A stretch of DNA of 64,000 nt from Rhizobium subbaraonis. GTDB taxonomy: Bacteria > Pseudomonadota > Alphaproteobacteria > Rhizobiales > Rhizobiaceae. Positions 26,614 through 35,677 of the stretch are shown here, in pieces. How positions within the stretch are numbered: position 1 is the first letter of the stretch; each line of letters starts with the position of its first letter. The stretch is taken from positions 62,001 to 126,000 of the forward strand of contig NZ_OBQD01000012.1 of assembly GCF_900220975.1 (NCBI RefSeq). The letters are read 5' to 3'. Below the pieces are notes generated by a model. It worked only from the letters and a program-made list of their open reading frames with translations, did no database searches and had not been told where the DNA came from. A program made the translations under genes and the position numbers.

Positions 26614-28935
26614 ATGTTTAGACTACAGCCAAAGTCGCTTGCGACCAAGCTGATCGCAGTTACGGGCGGCACGATTGCGCTCGTTCTCATTGCATCGAAC
26701 TATCTTTTGATCTCGCAGTCGAGCGACCGCGTTCAGTCGCTGATCCTCGACGAGGCGAACAGTCAGGCGCGGTCCATCGCGTCGGACGTATCGGGCGCCA
26801 TCGGCGAACTGGTGAGCAGTGCGCGCACATCCGCCGCCATCATCGGCAAGGCGCATGAGAACGGAACGCTCGACCGCAAGCAGGTCATCGACCTTCTCAA
26901 GGTCAACGTCGAGCAAAATCCGGCCGCCTACGGCAGCTGGTACGCCGCGGAGAAAGACAGTTTCGACGGCAAGTCGGCTGAATATGTCGGCAACAAGGAG
27001 TTCGCCGGCGACAAGAACGGGACGTTCAATCCCTACTGGACGAAAGACAAGACCGGAACGATCCAGTTCACCCCGTTCGAGTCGGACTATGAAGGAGCCT
27101 GGTATGCGCTCGCCGCAAAGAGCGGCAAGGGCGCCATGACGCCGCCGTACCAGGAAAGCACGACGGGCGAAAGCACGTCGATGTCGTCCATCGGCTACCC
27201 GGTCTATTCGAGCGGCAAGCTGATCGGCGTTGCCGGCGCCGACGTCAAGCTTTCGACGCTCGCCGAGCGCGTCGCCCAGATTAAGCCGTTCGGATCGGGC
27301 CGCGTTCTTCTCCTGACGCAGACGGGCAAGTGGCTGGTTCCACCGCGCCCCGAACTTGCGATGCAGGACTATGAGGGCACAGGCCTGGATACCGTCAAGG
27401 AAGCCATCGCTTCGAACAAGCCCGGCTTCGTTGCCGACCTGAGCTTCGACGACAACGAGCCCTTCGACCGCATCGTCTATCCGGTCGCCCTGCCCGACGT
27501 GAACGCAACCTGGGTCGTCCTCGTCGATGTCCCGCGTTCGGTCATCGGAGCACCGGTGCGGGACCAGACCTACATGATGATCGCGGGCGGCGTCATCGTC
27601 CTCGCCGTCGTGCTCCTCGGCCTGTGGATTGCGGTTCGCAACTACGTCCAGCGGCCACTCGCCGGCCTCGTCGGCGACGTAGCGCGCCTTGGCAGGGGCG
27701 ACTATGCCGAGCCGGTTTCCGGCCAGGACCGGACCGACGAAACCGGCGAGGTCGCCAAGGCGCTCGAAGGTTTCCGTCATCAGCTCGCCGATACGAAGCG
27801 CCTTGAAGCCGAGGCCGACGCACAGCGGCAGATGACTGAAACCGAACGTGGCCGTTCGGAAGCGGAGCGCCAGGCAAGCAGTGCGCTGCAGCGCGATATC
27901 GTCTCGCGCCTCGGCGAGGGCCTTGCACGCCTTTCCTCCGGCGAACTGTCCTACCGGCTTTCCGGCGAGTTCCCCGGCGAATATGCGAAGCTCAAGAGCG
28001 ATTTCAATTCGGCGATGGGCAGCCTCGAAGAGACGATCAGGACCGTCAACAGCTCGGTCTACAGCATCACCAACGGCACCAACGAGATCTCCAACGGTGC
28101 AGCGGACCTGTCGCACCGTACCGAGCAGCAGGCGGCAAGCCTCGAGGAGACTGCCGCGGCCCTGGACGAGCTGACCTCGCAGGTCAACTCGAGCGCCGAC
28201 AATGCCCGTGTCGCCGCCCAGTCCGTTTCGTCGGCGAGCGACGACGCGGCCAAGTCCGGTGAAGTGGTTCAGAAGGCCATTGCCGCGATGAAGGGCATCG
28301 AGCGGTCTTCCGGTGAGATCTCAAACATCATCGGCGTGATCGACGAGATCGCCTTCCAGACCAACCTTCTGGCGCTGAATGCCGGCGTCGAAGCGGCGCG
28401 CGCAGGCGAGGCCGGCAAGGGCTTCGCCGTCGTCGCCCAGGAGGTCCGCGAACTGGCACAGCGCTCCGCCAATGCGGCCAAGGAGATCAAGAACCTCATC
28501 AACGCCTCGGAGACGCAGGTGCGCGACGGGGTGGACCTCGTCGGCCGGGCCGGCAACGCGCTCGAAAAGATCGCCCAGCAGGTCATGCAGATCAACGGCC
28601 TCATCCGCCAGATCTCCTCGTCCGCCTCCGAGCAGGCAGTCGGCCTGAAGGAGATCAACTCGGCCGTCAACCAGATGGACCAGGTGACGCAGCAGAACGC
28701 AGCGATGGTGGAGGAAACCACCGCGGCCAGCGTCGCGCTGAACGAAGAGGCACGAACGCTGCAGTCGCTCGTCGCCCGCTTCCGCACGGGTCAGACCGCG
28801 ATGGCGGCCCAGCCGCAGCGGACTGCGCAGGCGATGGCACCCGCCGCAACGGCACCGCGTCCGGCGCCTTCCCGGTCGATCCCGCAAGTCGTCGGCAACA
28901 CCGCACTGGCGCAGGACGAGTGGGAAGAATTCTGA
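26614..28935 (+). CDS. Methyl-accepting chemotaxis protein with dCache sensor
   Basis: A 773-residue chemoreceptor. A first membrane helix (about 10-34) is followed by a large periplasmic double-Cache sensor (about 40-300, including AAYGSWYAAEKDSFDG and IGYPVYSSGKLIGVAGADV). A second helix lies near 320-340, then a HAMP domain and a second HAMP-like segment (LSSGELSYRLSGEFPGEY near 440). The signalling domain has the conserved hairpin tip VIDEIAFQTNLLALNAGVEA. The C-terminus ends DEWEEF, a CheR/CheB-docking pentapeptide type (xWExF), so it is likely a high-abundance, self-methylating receptor. Cache sensors bind amino acids, organic acids or similar small ligands. The ATG at 26614 is supported by TGAGGA; a reading from 26575 adds 13 residues. 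Confidence 0.92.
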   Translation: MFRLQPKSLATKLIAVTGGTIALVLIASNYLLISQSSDRVQSLILDEANSQARSIASDVSGAIGELVSSARTSAAIIGKAHENGTLDRKQVIDLLKVNVEQNPAAYGSWYAAEKDSFDGKSAEYVGNKEFAGDKNGTFNPYWTKDKTGTIQFTPFESDYEGAWYALAAKSGKGAMTPPYQESTTGESTSMSSIGYPVYSSGKLIGVAGADVKLSTLAERVAQIKPFGSGRVLLLTQTGKWLVPPRPELAMQDYEGTGLDTVKEAIASNKPGFVADLSFDDNEPFDRIVYPVALPDVNATWVVLVDVPRSVIGAPVRDQTYMMIAGGVIVLAVVLLGLWIAVRNYVQRPLAGLVGDVARLGRGDYAEPVSGQDRTDETGEVAKALEGFRHQLADTKRLEAEADAQRQMTETERGRSEAERQASSALQRDIVSRLGEGLARLSSGELSYRLSGEFPGEYAKLKSDFNSAMGSLEETIRTVNSSVYSITNGTNEISNGAADLSHRTEQQAASLEETAAALDELTSQVNSSADNARVAAQSVSSASDDAAKSGEVVQKAIAAMKGIERSSGEISNIIGVIDEIAFQTNLLALNAGVEAARAGEAGKGFAVVAQEVRELAQRSANAAKEIKNLINASETQVRDGVDLVGRAGNALEKIAQQVMQINGLIRQISSSASEQAVGLKEINSAVNQMDQVTQQNAAMVEETTAASVALNEEARTLQSLVARFRTGQTAMAAQPQRTAQAMAPAATAPRPAPSRSIPQVVGNTALAQDEWEEF

Positions 28936-28959
28936 GCGCAAGCGTCCCGCAACGAACGA

Positions 28960-28985
28960 AACGGCGCCCTTCCGGGCGCCGTTTT
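28960..28985 (+). terminator. Intrinsic terminator after the chemoreceptor gene
   Basis: AACGGCGCCC / GGGCGCCGTT forms a perfect 10-bp stem with loop TTCC, followed by a T-rich stretch (TTCATTTTA). It sits 25 bases after the stop. Confidence 0.85.
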
Positions 28986-29012
28986 CATTTTACATATCGG
29001 ATGCCCCTGCGC

Positions 29013-29957
29013 TCAAAGCCGAGCCACGCGCTCCGTCAAAAGCTCGAAGAAGCCGTCTGCATCAATGTCGCGCATGACCCGCGCATTGTGCTGGCGCCCA
29101 GTCACCTGCCACCAGTCGACCACCGTCATGCCGGCCGTCAGCGGCGAGGCTGTCTCGATTTCGACGTTGCAGTCGCGTCCGCCGAAAAGCTCGGGGCGCA
29201 GCAGATAGGCGATCACCGTCGGATCGTGCAGCGGGCCGCCGTCGGAGCCGTACTTCTCGACGTCGAACCGCTCGAAGAACTCCAGCATCGCCACCAGCGC
29301 CTTGGCCGGACGGGAACCGATCGCCTTCAGTTTTTCCACCCGGGTGCGAAGCGTGAGCACCTTGTGGGTGACGTCCAGCGGCATCATCACAATCGGAATG
29401 CCGGACTTGAAGACAATATCGGCCGCTTCGGGATCGACATAGATGTTGAATTCGGCAGCCGGCGTGATGTTGCCGCCCTCGAAGAAGCCGCCGCCCATCA
29501 TGACGATCTCGGCCACGCGGCCGGCGATCTCGGGAGCCTTCTGCAGTGCAAGCGCGACATTGGTCAAAGGACCGAGCGCGCAGAGCGTCACCGTGCCCGC
29601 GGGCTCACTGCGAAGCGTGTCCACCAGGAAATCGACGGCATGCTGCTCCTGGAGCGGCATGGTCGGCTCATCGAGTTCGGGACCATCCAGGCCGGTCTTG
29701 CCGTGGACGTGTTCGGCCGTGACCAGCGGGCGCTGCAACGGCGCGTCGGCGCCGGCGAAGACCTTGACGTCGGGACGGCCACACAACTCGCACAGAATAC
29801 GCGCATTGCGCGCCGTCAGCTTCAGCGGAACGTTTCCGGCAACGGTGGTGATGCCGAGCAGATCCAGTTCTGCGGGACTGCCGAAGGCCAGCATGATGGC
29901 GGCGGCATCGTCCTGGCCCGGGTCGGTATCTATGATGATCTTTCTTCGCGGCGACAT
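29013..29957 (-). CDS. Inosine/uridine-preferring nucleoside hydrolase family protein
   Basis: A 314-residue enzyme with the N-terminal calcium-binding signature IIIDTDPGQDDAAAIMLA. Further family blocks are ITTVAGNV, LCALGPLTNVALAL, MMGGGFFEGGNITPAAEFNIYVDPEAA and LHDPTVIAYLL. It should cleave ribonucleosides into base and ribose in the cytoplasm for purine/pyrimidine salvage. The length is typical. The start ATG at 29957 is preceded by GGAGAAG at a generous distance. It is convergent with the chemoreceptor gene, with a terminator in between, and divergent from the small heat-shock gene. Base specificity cannot be read; no transporter is adjacent. Confidence 0.9.
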   Translation of the reverse strand: MSPRRKIIIDTDPGQDDAAAIMLAFGSPAELDLLGITTVAGNVPLKLTARNARILCELCGRPDVKVFAGADAPLQRPLVTAEHVHGKTGLDGPELDEPTMPLQEQHAVDFLVDTLRSEPAGTVTLCALGPLTNVALALQKAPEIAGRVAEIVMMGGGFFEGGNITPAAEFNIYVDPEAADIVFKSGIPIVMMPLDVTHKVLTLRTRVEKLKAIGSRPAKALVAMLEFFERFDVEKYGSDGGPLHDPTVIAYLLRPELFGGRDCNVEIETASPLTAGMTVVDWWQVTGRQHNARVMRDIDADGFFELLTERVARL

Positions 29958-30035
29958 GGGCCTTCACTTCTCCGAATCGTGTTCTTGCACCGCCTCTCGC
30001 GGCGAAACCGGGACTATATTTACCCCGGGGCGCTC

Positions 30036-30141
30036 TGCAAGCGTCTTGCACGTGCGTATGGCAATCCCCATATTGCCTTCTGTCGGGATGCTGAAATTCG
30101 GGTCCCGAAACAGTCGCTTGAAAGCAAGGACTAACGCAATG
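30036..30141 (+). promoter_or_regulatory. ROSE-type RNA thermometer in the Hsp20 leader
   Basis: Four successive hairpins precede the Hsp20 gene: TGCAAG/CTTGCA (30036-30050), GGCAAT/ATTGCC (30060-30077), TTCGG/CCGAA (30097-30109), and a last one pairing UCGCU (30114-30118) with the ribosome site AAGGA (30126-30130). UCGCU fits the conserved ROSE anti-Shine-Dalgarno U(U/C)GCU, including the characteristic opposed G residues. ROSE elements melt at heat-shock temperature and are typical of rhizobial small heat-shock genes. Confidence 0.75.
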
Positions 30142-30570
30142 AGCCGCATTACGCCTTTTGCCAGCCCGCTTCTCCTCGGCTTCGACGCCATGGAAAAGAC
30201 CCTTGAACGGATTGCCAAGGGGAATGACGGGTATCCTCCCTACAACATCGAGCGCATTCTCGCCGACAGCGCTTCCGGCGCTCCCGATCGGCTCCGGATC
30301 ACGCTCGCCGTGGCAGGCTTCTCCGAAGAAGAGCTCGAGGTCACGACGGAGGAGAACCAGCTCATCGTTCGCGGCCGGCAAGTCGACAGCGGCGAAAGAG
30401 ACTACCTCTACCGAGGCATTGCCGCGCGGCAATTCCAACGCATGTTCGTCCTTGCGGACGGAATGCGCGTGTTGGGTGCCGAGCTGCGCAACGGTCTTCT
30501 CGCCGTCGATCTGGCGCGTCCCGAACCGGAACGCATGGTAAGGAAAATTAACATTTCCGTACCAGACTAG
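30139..30570 (+). CDS. Hsp20 family small heat-shock protein
   Basis: A 143-residue alpha-crystallin-type chaperone of the rhizobial IbpA class. The N-terminus MSRITPFASPLLLGFDAMEKTLERI and YPPYNIERI are typical. The alpha-crystallin domain covers about 35-130 (LRITLAVAGFSEEELEVTTEENQLIVRG, then GIAARQFQRMFVLADGM, then GLLAVDLARPEPE). It holds unfolding proteins in the cytoplasm during heat stress. The ATG at 30139 has AAGGA 8 bases upstream, and this site is sequestered in the ROSE-like hairpin. A DUF1150 gene follows 137 bp later, a conserved rhizobial pairing, so the two are likely co-induced by heat. Confidence 0.93.
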   Translation: MSRITPFASPLLLGFDAMEKTLERIAKGNDGYPPYNIERILADSASGAPDRLRITLAVAGFSEEELEVTTEENQLIVRGRQVDSGERDYLYRGIAARQFQRMFVLADGMRVLGAELRNGLLAVDLARPEPERMVRKINISVPD

Positions 30571-30707
30571 GCCAAGTGCCGTTCCTGCGGGCACCTCCGC
30601 CGGAGCTTCACCGACAGACTGATCAACCGGACGCACCGACGGGCCACGATGGCAGCGGGCATCCGGCGGGCCGGCACCCAATCCGGCACATTGCCAGGAG
30701 GCAAACC

Positions 30708-30965
30708 ATGGGACTGAAGACCATCTCCCCCCAAGTATCGAAGACCGACCTTGCACATCTCGGCGCAGGCGAAGTCGGCTACATCCGCAAGATGCGCGCA
30801 GACGAAGTGTCGCGCTGCTTCCCGGAAGCGCCCGATATCGATCCCAACCTCGATCTGTGGGCTCTGTTCGGCGCGGATGGCACGCCAATCCTTCTGACGG
30901 ACAACCGTTCCAGCACCTTCTATAAGGCAGCCGAGGACGAACTGCGCACCGTCAGCCTGCACTGA
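30708..30965 (+). CDS. DUF1150 family protein
   Basis: An 85-residue protein matching the DUF1150 pattern: LAHLGAGEVGYIRKMRADEV, then a hydrophobic LDLWALFGADGTPILLTDNRSS ending near a short helix. The ATG at 30708 has AGGAGG 6 bases upstream. These small proteins follow small heat-shock genes in many alphaproteobacteria; the function is unknown, but the linkage suggests a heat-stress role. No signal peptide or membrane helix. Confidence 0.85.
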   Translation: MGLKTISPQVSKTDLAHLGAGEVGYIRKMRADEVSRCFPEAPDIDPNLDLWALFGADGTPILLTDNRSSTFYKAAEDELRTVSLH

Positions 30966-31040
30966 AACGCCTCACGCGTCAGGCTCCGGTGCGCATCGTG
31001 TTCCGCCGCTTTCCCTTTCGGAAGAAGAGCCGGCCCTCGT

Positions 31041-31748
31041 TCAAACCCGGCGGAAGGTGAGATAGGCCGAACTGCGGCCCTCACGCCGGGCCTTCGCCTC
31101 GTAGCGCGTGCCCGGCCAGCCGGCAAAGGGCGTCAACCAGTCCGAGGCGTTCCCGGCCGTCCATTCGAGGGCCGGGTGGCCTGCACAATGAAGCAGCGTC
31201 CAGTTGACGTAGGTGTCGATATCGGACGCGAAGCAGAAATGCCCGCCTGGCTTCAGCACCCGCGCGAAACGGTCGAGATTGACGGCCGAGACAAACCGAC
31301 GCTTCCAGTGCTTCCGCTTCGGCCAGGGGTCCGGGTAGAGCAGATCGATCTGGTCCAGCGAAGCTTCCGGCAACCAATCCAGAACCTCGGTCGCATCGTC
31401 GTCATAGACGCGCACATTGTTCAAGCCGAGTTCGCCCACGCGCGACAGGAGCTTCGCCATGGAGTTGACGAACGGTTCCACGCCGATGAACCCGGTCGTC
31501 GGGTTCTCCTGCGCTCGGTGAACAAGATGCTCGCCGCCGCCAAAGCCGATCTCCAGCCGTAACCGTTCGACGGGCTCTGGAAACAGGTCCGCCAGCCGCT
31601 GTACCGGCGTTTCGATGTCGAGCTTGAGAGCAGGCAGCAGCGTCGCCATGCCTTCCGCCTGCCGCTCGCGTAGCGGCTTTCCCTTGCGGCGGCCGAAGAA
31701 GGCTTCGGTGGCACGGGTCGGATGCGGCTGTTCTGTCATGGGCTCCAT
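31041..31748 (-). CDS. trmB: tRNA (guanine-N7-)-methyltransferase
   Basis: A 235-residue SAM-dependent enzyme that makes m7G46 in the tRNA variable loop. The SAM-binding segment [15 protein letters not shown] is near residue 65. The family core [19 protein letters not shown] is near 135 and the C-terminal [12 protein letters not shown] binds tRNA. The start is ATG at 31748; a second in-frame ATG three codons later is equally possible. It lies downstream of metK on the same strand, separated by a terminator-like hairpin, so it may have both read-through and its own transcription. Confidence 0.93.
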   Translation of the reverse strand: MEPMTEQPHPTRATEAFFGRRKGKPLRERQAEGMATLLPALKLDIETPVQRLADLFPEPVERLRLEIGFGGGEHLVHRAQENPTTGFIGVEPFVNSMAKLLSRVGELGLNNVRVYDDDATEVLDWLPEASLDQIDLLYPDPWPKRKHWKRRFVSAVNLDRFARVLKPGGHFCFASDIDTYVNWTLLHCAGHPALEWTAGNASDWLTPFAGWPGTRYEAKARREGRSSAYLTFRRV

Positions 31749-31756
31749 CTCTCACG

Positions 31757-31791
31757 ATAAAAGCGGGCGTCTCTTGCGAGGCACCCGCTTT
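31757..31791 (-). terminator. Terminator-like hairpin after metK
   Basis: On the minus strand AAAGCGGG pairs with CCCGCTTT (8 bp; long 16-base loop that can pair further), followed by TTAT. It lies between the metK stop and trmB start. Confidence 0.6.
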
Positions 31792-31822
31792 ACAGTGTTC
31801 ACGCGCGATCCGTAAAGGCCGA

Positions 31823-33079
31823 TCAGGCGGCCTTCAGCGTCTCGGCCCTCAAGGCATCCTTGATCGGCTTGACGAGATCGAGCTTCTCCCAGGAGAAAGA
31901 GCCGTCGCGCCCGGCCTTGCGGCCGAAGTGGCCGTAGGCGGCCGTTTTGGAGTAGATCGGCTTGTTCAAGTCGAGGTGGCGGCGGATGCCGGAGGGCGAC
32001 AGGTCCATGACGGTGCGGATCGCAGCCTCGACCTGATCTTCCGTCACCTTGCCCGTGCCGTGCAGGTCGACATAGACCGACAGCGGCTGGGCGACGCCGA
32101 TGGCGTAGGACAGCTGGATCGTGCAACGATCGGCCAGCCCGGTGGCAACGACGTTCTTGGCGAGATAGCGCGCGGCATAGGCCGCAGAGCGGTCCACCTT
32201 CGTCGTGTCCTTGCCGGAGAAGGCGCCTCCGCCATGCGGGGCAGCGCCACCGTAGGTGTCCACGATGATCTTGCGGCCGGTGAGGCCCGCATCACCATCC
32301 GGTCCGCCGATGACGAACTTTCCGGTGGGATTGATGTACCACTTGCAGTCCGCCCCGATCTTGATGTCGTGCAGAGCTTCGTGGATGTAGGGCTCGACGA
32401 CCTGACGAACCTTTGCCGAATCCCAGCTGTCATCCAGGTGCTGGGTCGACAGTACGATCGATACGACCTCGGACGGCTTGCCGTCCACATACTTGACCGT
32501 CACCTGGCTCTTGGCGTCGGGGCCGAGCTTGGCGACGTCGCCATCACCCTTCTTGCGCGCCTCGGCGAGGAGCTGGAGGATGCGGTGGGAATAATAGATC
32601 GGAGCAGGCATCAGTTCGGCCGTTTCGCGGCAGGCGTAGCCGAACATGATGCCCTGGTCACCGGCACCCTCGTCGCCCTGCTGGTCGGCGGCGCTGTCGA
32701 CGCCCTGGGCGATATCGGCCGACTGGGCATGCAGCAGCACGTCGATCTTGGCGCTCTTCCAGTGGAAGCCGCTCTGCTCGTAACCGATGTCACGGATCGC
32801 CTTGCGGGCAGCGGCCTTGAACTTGGAGGGGTTGATGACGTCGTTGCCGTCCTTGTCCTTCTTAAGCAGGCTCGGCGGCAGGCGCACCTCGCCGGCGATC
32901 ACGACGCGATTGGTCGTCGCCAGGGTTTCGCAGGCAATCCGGACGGTCCAGGGATCGAAATTCGTCTTGTTGGCCTCACGATAGACCAGGTCGACGATCT
33001 CGTCGGAAATCCGGTCGCAGACCTTGTCGGGATGTCCCTCGGCCACGGATTCGCTGGTGAAGAGATAGTTGCTGCGCAT
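31823..33079 (-). CDS. metK: S-adenosylmethionine synthetase
   Basis: A 418-residue enzyme making SAM from methionine and ATP. Signatures: N-terminal [31 protein letters not shown] near residue 136, and the P-loop-like [19 protein letters not shown] near 280. It is slightly longer than the E. coli form because of insertions (for example [12 protein letters not shown]), as in other alphaproteobacteria. The ATG at 33079 is followed at once by [10 protein letters not shown]. An intrinsic terminator separates it from phrR, so it must have its own promoter in the 33080-33192 interval, where a 22-bp palindrome sits. Confidence 0.96.
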   Translation of the reverse strand: MRSNYLFTSESVAEGHPDKVCDRISDEIVDLVYREANKTNFDPWTVRIACETLATTNRVVIAGEVRLPPSLLKKDKDGNDVINPSKFKAAARKAIRDIGYEQSGFHWKSAKIDVLLHAQSADIAQGVDSAADQQGDEGAGDQGIMFGYACRETAELMPAPIYYSHRILQLLAEARKKGDGDVAKLGPDAKSQVTVKYVDGKPSEVVSIVLSTQHLDDSWDSAKVRQVVEPYIHEALHDIKIGADCKWYINPTGKFVIGGPDGDAGLTGRKIIVDTYGGAAPHGGGAFSGKDTTKVDRSAAYAARYLAKNVVATGLADRCTIQLSYAIGVAQPLSVYVDLHGTGKVTEDQVEAAIRTVMDLSPSGIRRHLDLNKPIYSKTAAYGHFGRKAGRDGSFSWEKLDLVKPIKDALRAETLKAA

Positions 33080-33146
33080 ACGGGATTCCCCTCAATGAAG
33101 ACGCTTCCGTATTAGTCAGTTCAGACGGGAAAAACAAGCGCAGAAC

Positions 33147-33168
33147 GACATAAACATATCTTTATGTC
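33147..33168. promoter_or_regulatory. 22-bp palindromic operator candidate upstream of metK
   Basis: GACATAAA-CATATC-TTTATGTC: perfect 8-base arms around a near-symmetric centre, 68 bases upstream of the metK ATG. It looks like the operators used by ArsR-family S-adenosylhomocysteine-responsive regulators (SahR type) in proteobacterial methionine-cycle genes. The regulator is inferred, not shown. Confidence 0.5.
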
Positions 33169-33192
33169 TAATTATTCCCCTTTATGCCGCAC

Positions 33193-33220
33193 AAAAGAAA
33201 AACGGCTCCAAAAGGAGCCG
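33193..33220 (-). terminator. Intrinsic terminator after phrR
   Basis: On the minus strand CGGCTCC / GGAGCCG (7-bp stem, loop TTTT) is followed by TTTTTCTTTT. It lies 38 bases after the stop of the XRE regulator gene. Confidence 0.88.
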
Positions 33221-33257
33221 CTTTCTTGCGCTAGATTTTCAACGCAAGGCGAGGTGG

Positions 33258-33674
33258 CTATTCCACTTCCGCCTCGGCGGCGAGCGCCTTGACGAGATCC
33301 ACCAGTTTGCGGCGGACCTTCGGATCGGCGATCTTGACGAAGGCGCGGTTCAACTGCAGCCCCTCGGAGGAGGAGAGGAAATCGACCACGTAATTCGAGC
33401 TGGACGCTTCCGCCATGCCGGACTGGCCGGCGGTATTTTCGCCCGGGGCATCTTCGAAGAAGAACGAAACCGGCACGTTGAGTATGCTGGAAATGTTCTG
33501 CAGGCGGCTTGCGCCGACGCGGTTCGTGCCTTTCTCGTATTTCTGGATCTGCTGGAAGGTGATCCCCAAATTTTCGCCCAATTTTTCCTGGCTCATACCA
33601 AGCATGGTTCGGCGAAGGCGGATCCGGCTACCGACATGGATGTCGATCGGGTTCGGCTTCTTCTTGTTTTCCAT
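33258..33674 (-). CDS. phrR: XRE-family transcriptional regulator (PhrR-like)
   Basis: A 138-residue DNA-binding protein with a Cro/CI-type helix-turn-helix at about residues 14-68 (GSRIRLRRTMLGMSQEKLGE, then LGITFQQIQKYEKGTNRVGA). A helical C-terminal part follows with the conserved rhizobial segment FLSSSEGLQLNRAFVKIADP, ending in an acidic tail. It matches PhrR, a pH-regulated regulator gene known next to the lnt homologue actA in Sinorhizobium. It lies immediately downstream of lnt on the same strand (146-bp gap) and ends in a strong terminator. Its targets here are unknown. Confidence 0.82.
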   Translation of the reverse strand: MENKKKPNPIDIHVGSRIRLRRTMLGMSQEKLGENLGITFQQIQKYEKGTNRVGASRLQNISSILNVPVSFFFEDAPGENTAGQSGMAEASSSNYVVDFLSSSEGLQLNRAFVKIADPKVRRKLVDLVKALAAEAEVE

Positions 33675-33820
33675 CGTTACTTTGTCCTAACGCGCGCAAT
33701 GGCTTTTGCTACCCGGCATCAATCATAAGCACTAACGTCACGTTGCAACCGAAATACTTCGGACTTGATAGTAGGCAACGATGCCGGCAACTGCCACTAT
33801 GCAATTTTAGGGGTTTTCGG

Positions 33821-35407
33821 TCAATTCGCACGCCGGATAAAACCATTGCGTGAAATAGCCCCTATTCCAAAAAAGATTGCAACTAAGGCCCAAAACCTTA
33901 GGTTTTGTGACATATTGTCATGAAACGCAGCGTTTTTTCCCGGAATAGTTGCATCAACGAATCCGCTCGCATCATAAGGAAGCCCTAATACGACACGCCC
34001 CTTCGCGTCCACAACCGCGGAGATGCCGGTATTGGCGGCGCGGATCAGCGGCAGCCCGGTCTCCACCGCGCGGACCTGCGCCTGGTGAAAATGCTGCCTT
34101 GGCCCCGGCGTGTCGCCGAACCACGCGTCGTTGGTGACATTCAGAAGCGCATCGGTCGAGAAAGCGGTGGGGGCGATTTCGTAGGGGAAGATCGCTTCGT
34201 AGCAGATCAGCGGATAGAACGACCGCCCCGAAGGCAGCTTCAGCAACTCGTGCGAGCGCGCCGCCGAGAAGCCGCCCGGAAGCGATGCGACAGCGGCGAC
34301 GCCCCAGGAATTCATCAGATCCTCGAACGGCATGTACTCGCCGAACGGCACCAGGTGGACCTTGTCGGCAGCGCCGAGGATCTGGCCCGTGCCGTCGATC
34401 GCATAGATCGAATTGTAGTAGCGGGGCTCCCGACCCGCGCCCGCATCCTCTGTCCTGACGGCGCCGGCGATCAGCACCTGATCGTCGTCGAGAACCTCGG
34501 CGATGCGCGAGAGCGCATCGGGATTGTCGGTGAGGATGAAAGGTATGGACGTCTCCGGCCAGACGATGACATCCGGCCGCTTCTGGCCCGAAGGGGGCGC
34601 TGCGCTGAGTGCGAGATGCTTCTCGAAAATCGCCGTGCGGTTGGCATCGTCCCACTTCGTCGCCTGGTCGATCGAAGGTTGTACCAGGCGGACCGTCACG
34701 CCAGTGTCGGAGGCCTCGGGAAGTACCCGTAGAGCGTAGAAGCCGTAGCCCACCTGCAACGCCAGAATGAAAGCGGCCAGCGAAAGGCCGATCCGCTTGC
34801 CACGCCCCGTCCACAACAAAGCGGGAGCGGCAAACACAAAAACCGCCAGCACGTTCATGCAGAGCACGCCGATGGGGCGCACCGCCTGCATCAGCAGCGG
34901 TATCGGCATGGCCCCATAGGCCACCGCGTTCCAGGGAAAGCCGGTAAACAGGACCGAGCGAAGCCATTCGGCAATACCAAAAGCCGCGGCCAGCATGAAC
35001 AACCGTCCGACGCCATCCGACCAGAACAGGCGCGCCAGCGCGACGGCAAAGCCATAGTAAAGCGCCAGGAAGGCCGGGAGGCCGAGGACGGCCAACGGCA
35101 CCGCCCAGGCATACTCGTCGGCATCGACCAGCATCGCGTTTCCAAGCCACCAAAGACTGCCGACGAAATAGCCGAAACCGAAACACCAACCAATGCGGAA
35201 CGCTGGCGCCAGGCGGCGCACGAAGCCGGCATCGGGATCCCCGCTTGCGCCGTCGATCAGCCAGGTCAAAAGCGTGAAAGAGACGAACAGCGCGGCAAAG
35301 AATCCGTATGGCTGCAGCGCGAGCACCCCGAAAAGCCCGGCGACGAAGGCCGTCAGCGCACGCATCCAGCCGGACAAAAGCATCACCCTGCCTGCCAGTC
35401 GCCCCAT
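33821..35407 (-). CDS. lnt: Apolipoprotein N-acyltransferase
   Basis: A 528-residue integral membrane enzyme that adds the third acyl chain to lipoproteins after LspA processing. About six helices fill residues 12-215 and one closes the C-terminus. The nitrilase-like periplasmic domain carries the catalytic triad: Glu in VIVWPETSIPF, Lys in DKVHLVPFGEYMPF and Cys in PLICYEAIFP. NVTNDAWFG is another family hallmark. The ATG at 35407 has AGAGGG upstream. In Sinorhizobium the homologue (actA) is needed for acid tolerance. It follows the CBS-domain hemolysin-like gene after 270 bp in which I see no gene. Confidence 0.94.
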   Translation of the reverse strand: MGRLAGRVMLLSGWMRALTAFVAGLFGVLALQPYGFFAALFVSFTLLTWLIDGASGDPDAGFVRRLAPAFRIGWCFGFGYFVGSLWWLGNAMLVDADEYAWAVPLAVLGLPAFLALYYGFAVALARLFWSDGVGRLFMLAAAFGIAEWLRSVLFTGFPWNAVAYGAMPIPLLMQAVRPIGVLCMNVLAVFVFAAPALLWTGRGKRIGLSLAAFILALQVGYGFYALRVLPEASDTGVTVRLVQPSIDQATKWDDANRTAIFEKHLALSAAPPSGQKRPDVIVWPETSIPFILTDNPDALSRIAEVLDDDQVLIAGAVRTEDAGAGREPRYYNSIYAIDGTGQILGAADKVHLVPFGEYMPFEDLMNSWGVAAVASLPGGFSAARSHELLKLPSGRSFYPLICYEAIFPYEIAPTAFSTDALLNVTNDAWFGDTPGPRQHFHQAQVRAVETGLPLIRAANTGISAVVDAKGRVVLGLPYDASGFVDATIPGKNAAFHDNMSQNLRFWALVAIFFGIGAISRNGFIRRAN

Positions 35408-35677
35408 TCCGTCCCTCTCGAACCCGACCGCGAATCAGCGCGGCAAGTCTTCCAAAATTCGCACCGCTTGTCGCGCGGCGCAGGAAGACTGGCAAGAGGG
35501 CAAGCGCGGAGCCGAGAAGGCACAGCCCCACCATCCCGTTGGTGCAGGAGGGATCACCGTGCCGAGCCAAGCGGTGCGAGACATGGCCGAAGATCAGACA
35601 CATGCATGAGACTGCCATGCCCGCCGGTCTTCAGGTCCGGATACAAGCTGGCACGGACGCCACCGGGGGAGAAGCGA

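Noticed and set aside
33080-33192. SAM riboswitch upstream of metK
   Set aside because: No SAM-I, SAM-II or SAM/SAH-like core was recognisable; the main structure is a DNA palindrome with an AT-rich centre.
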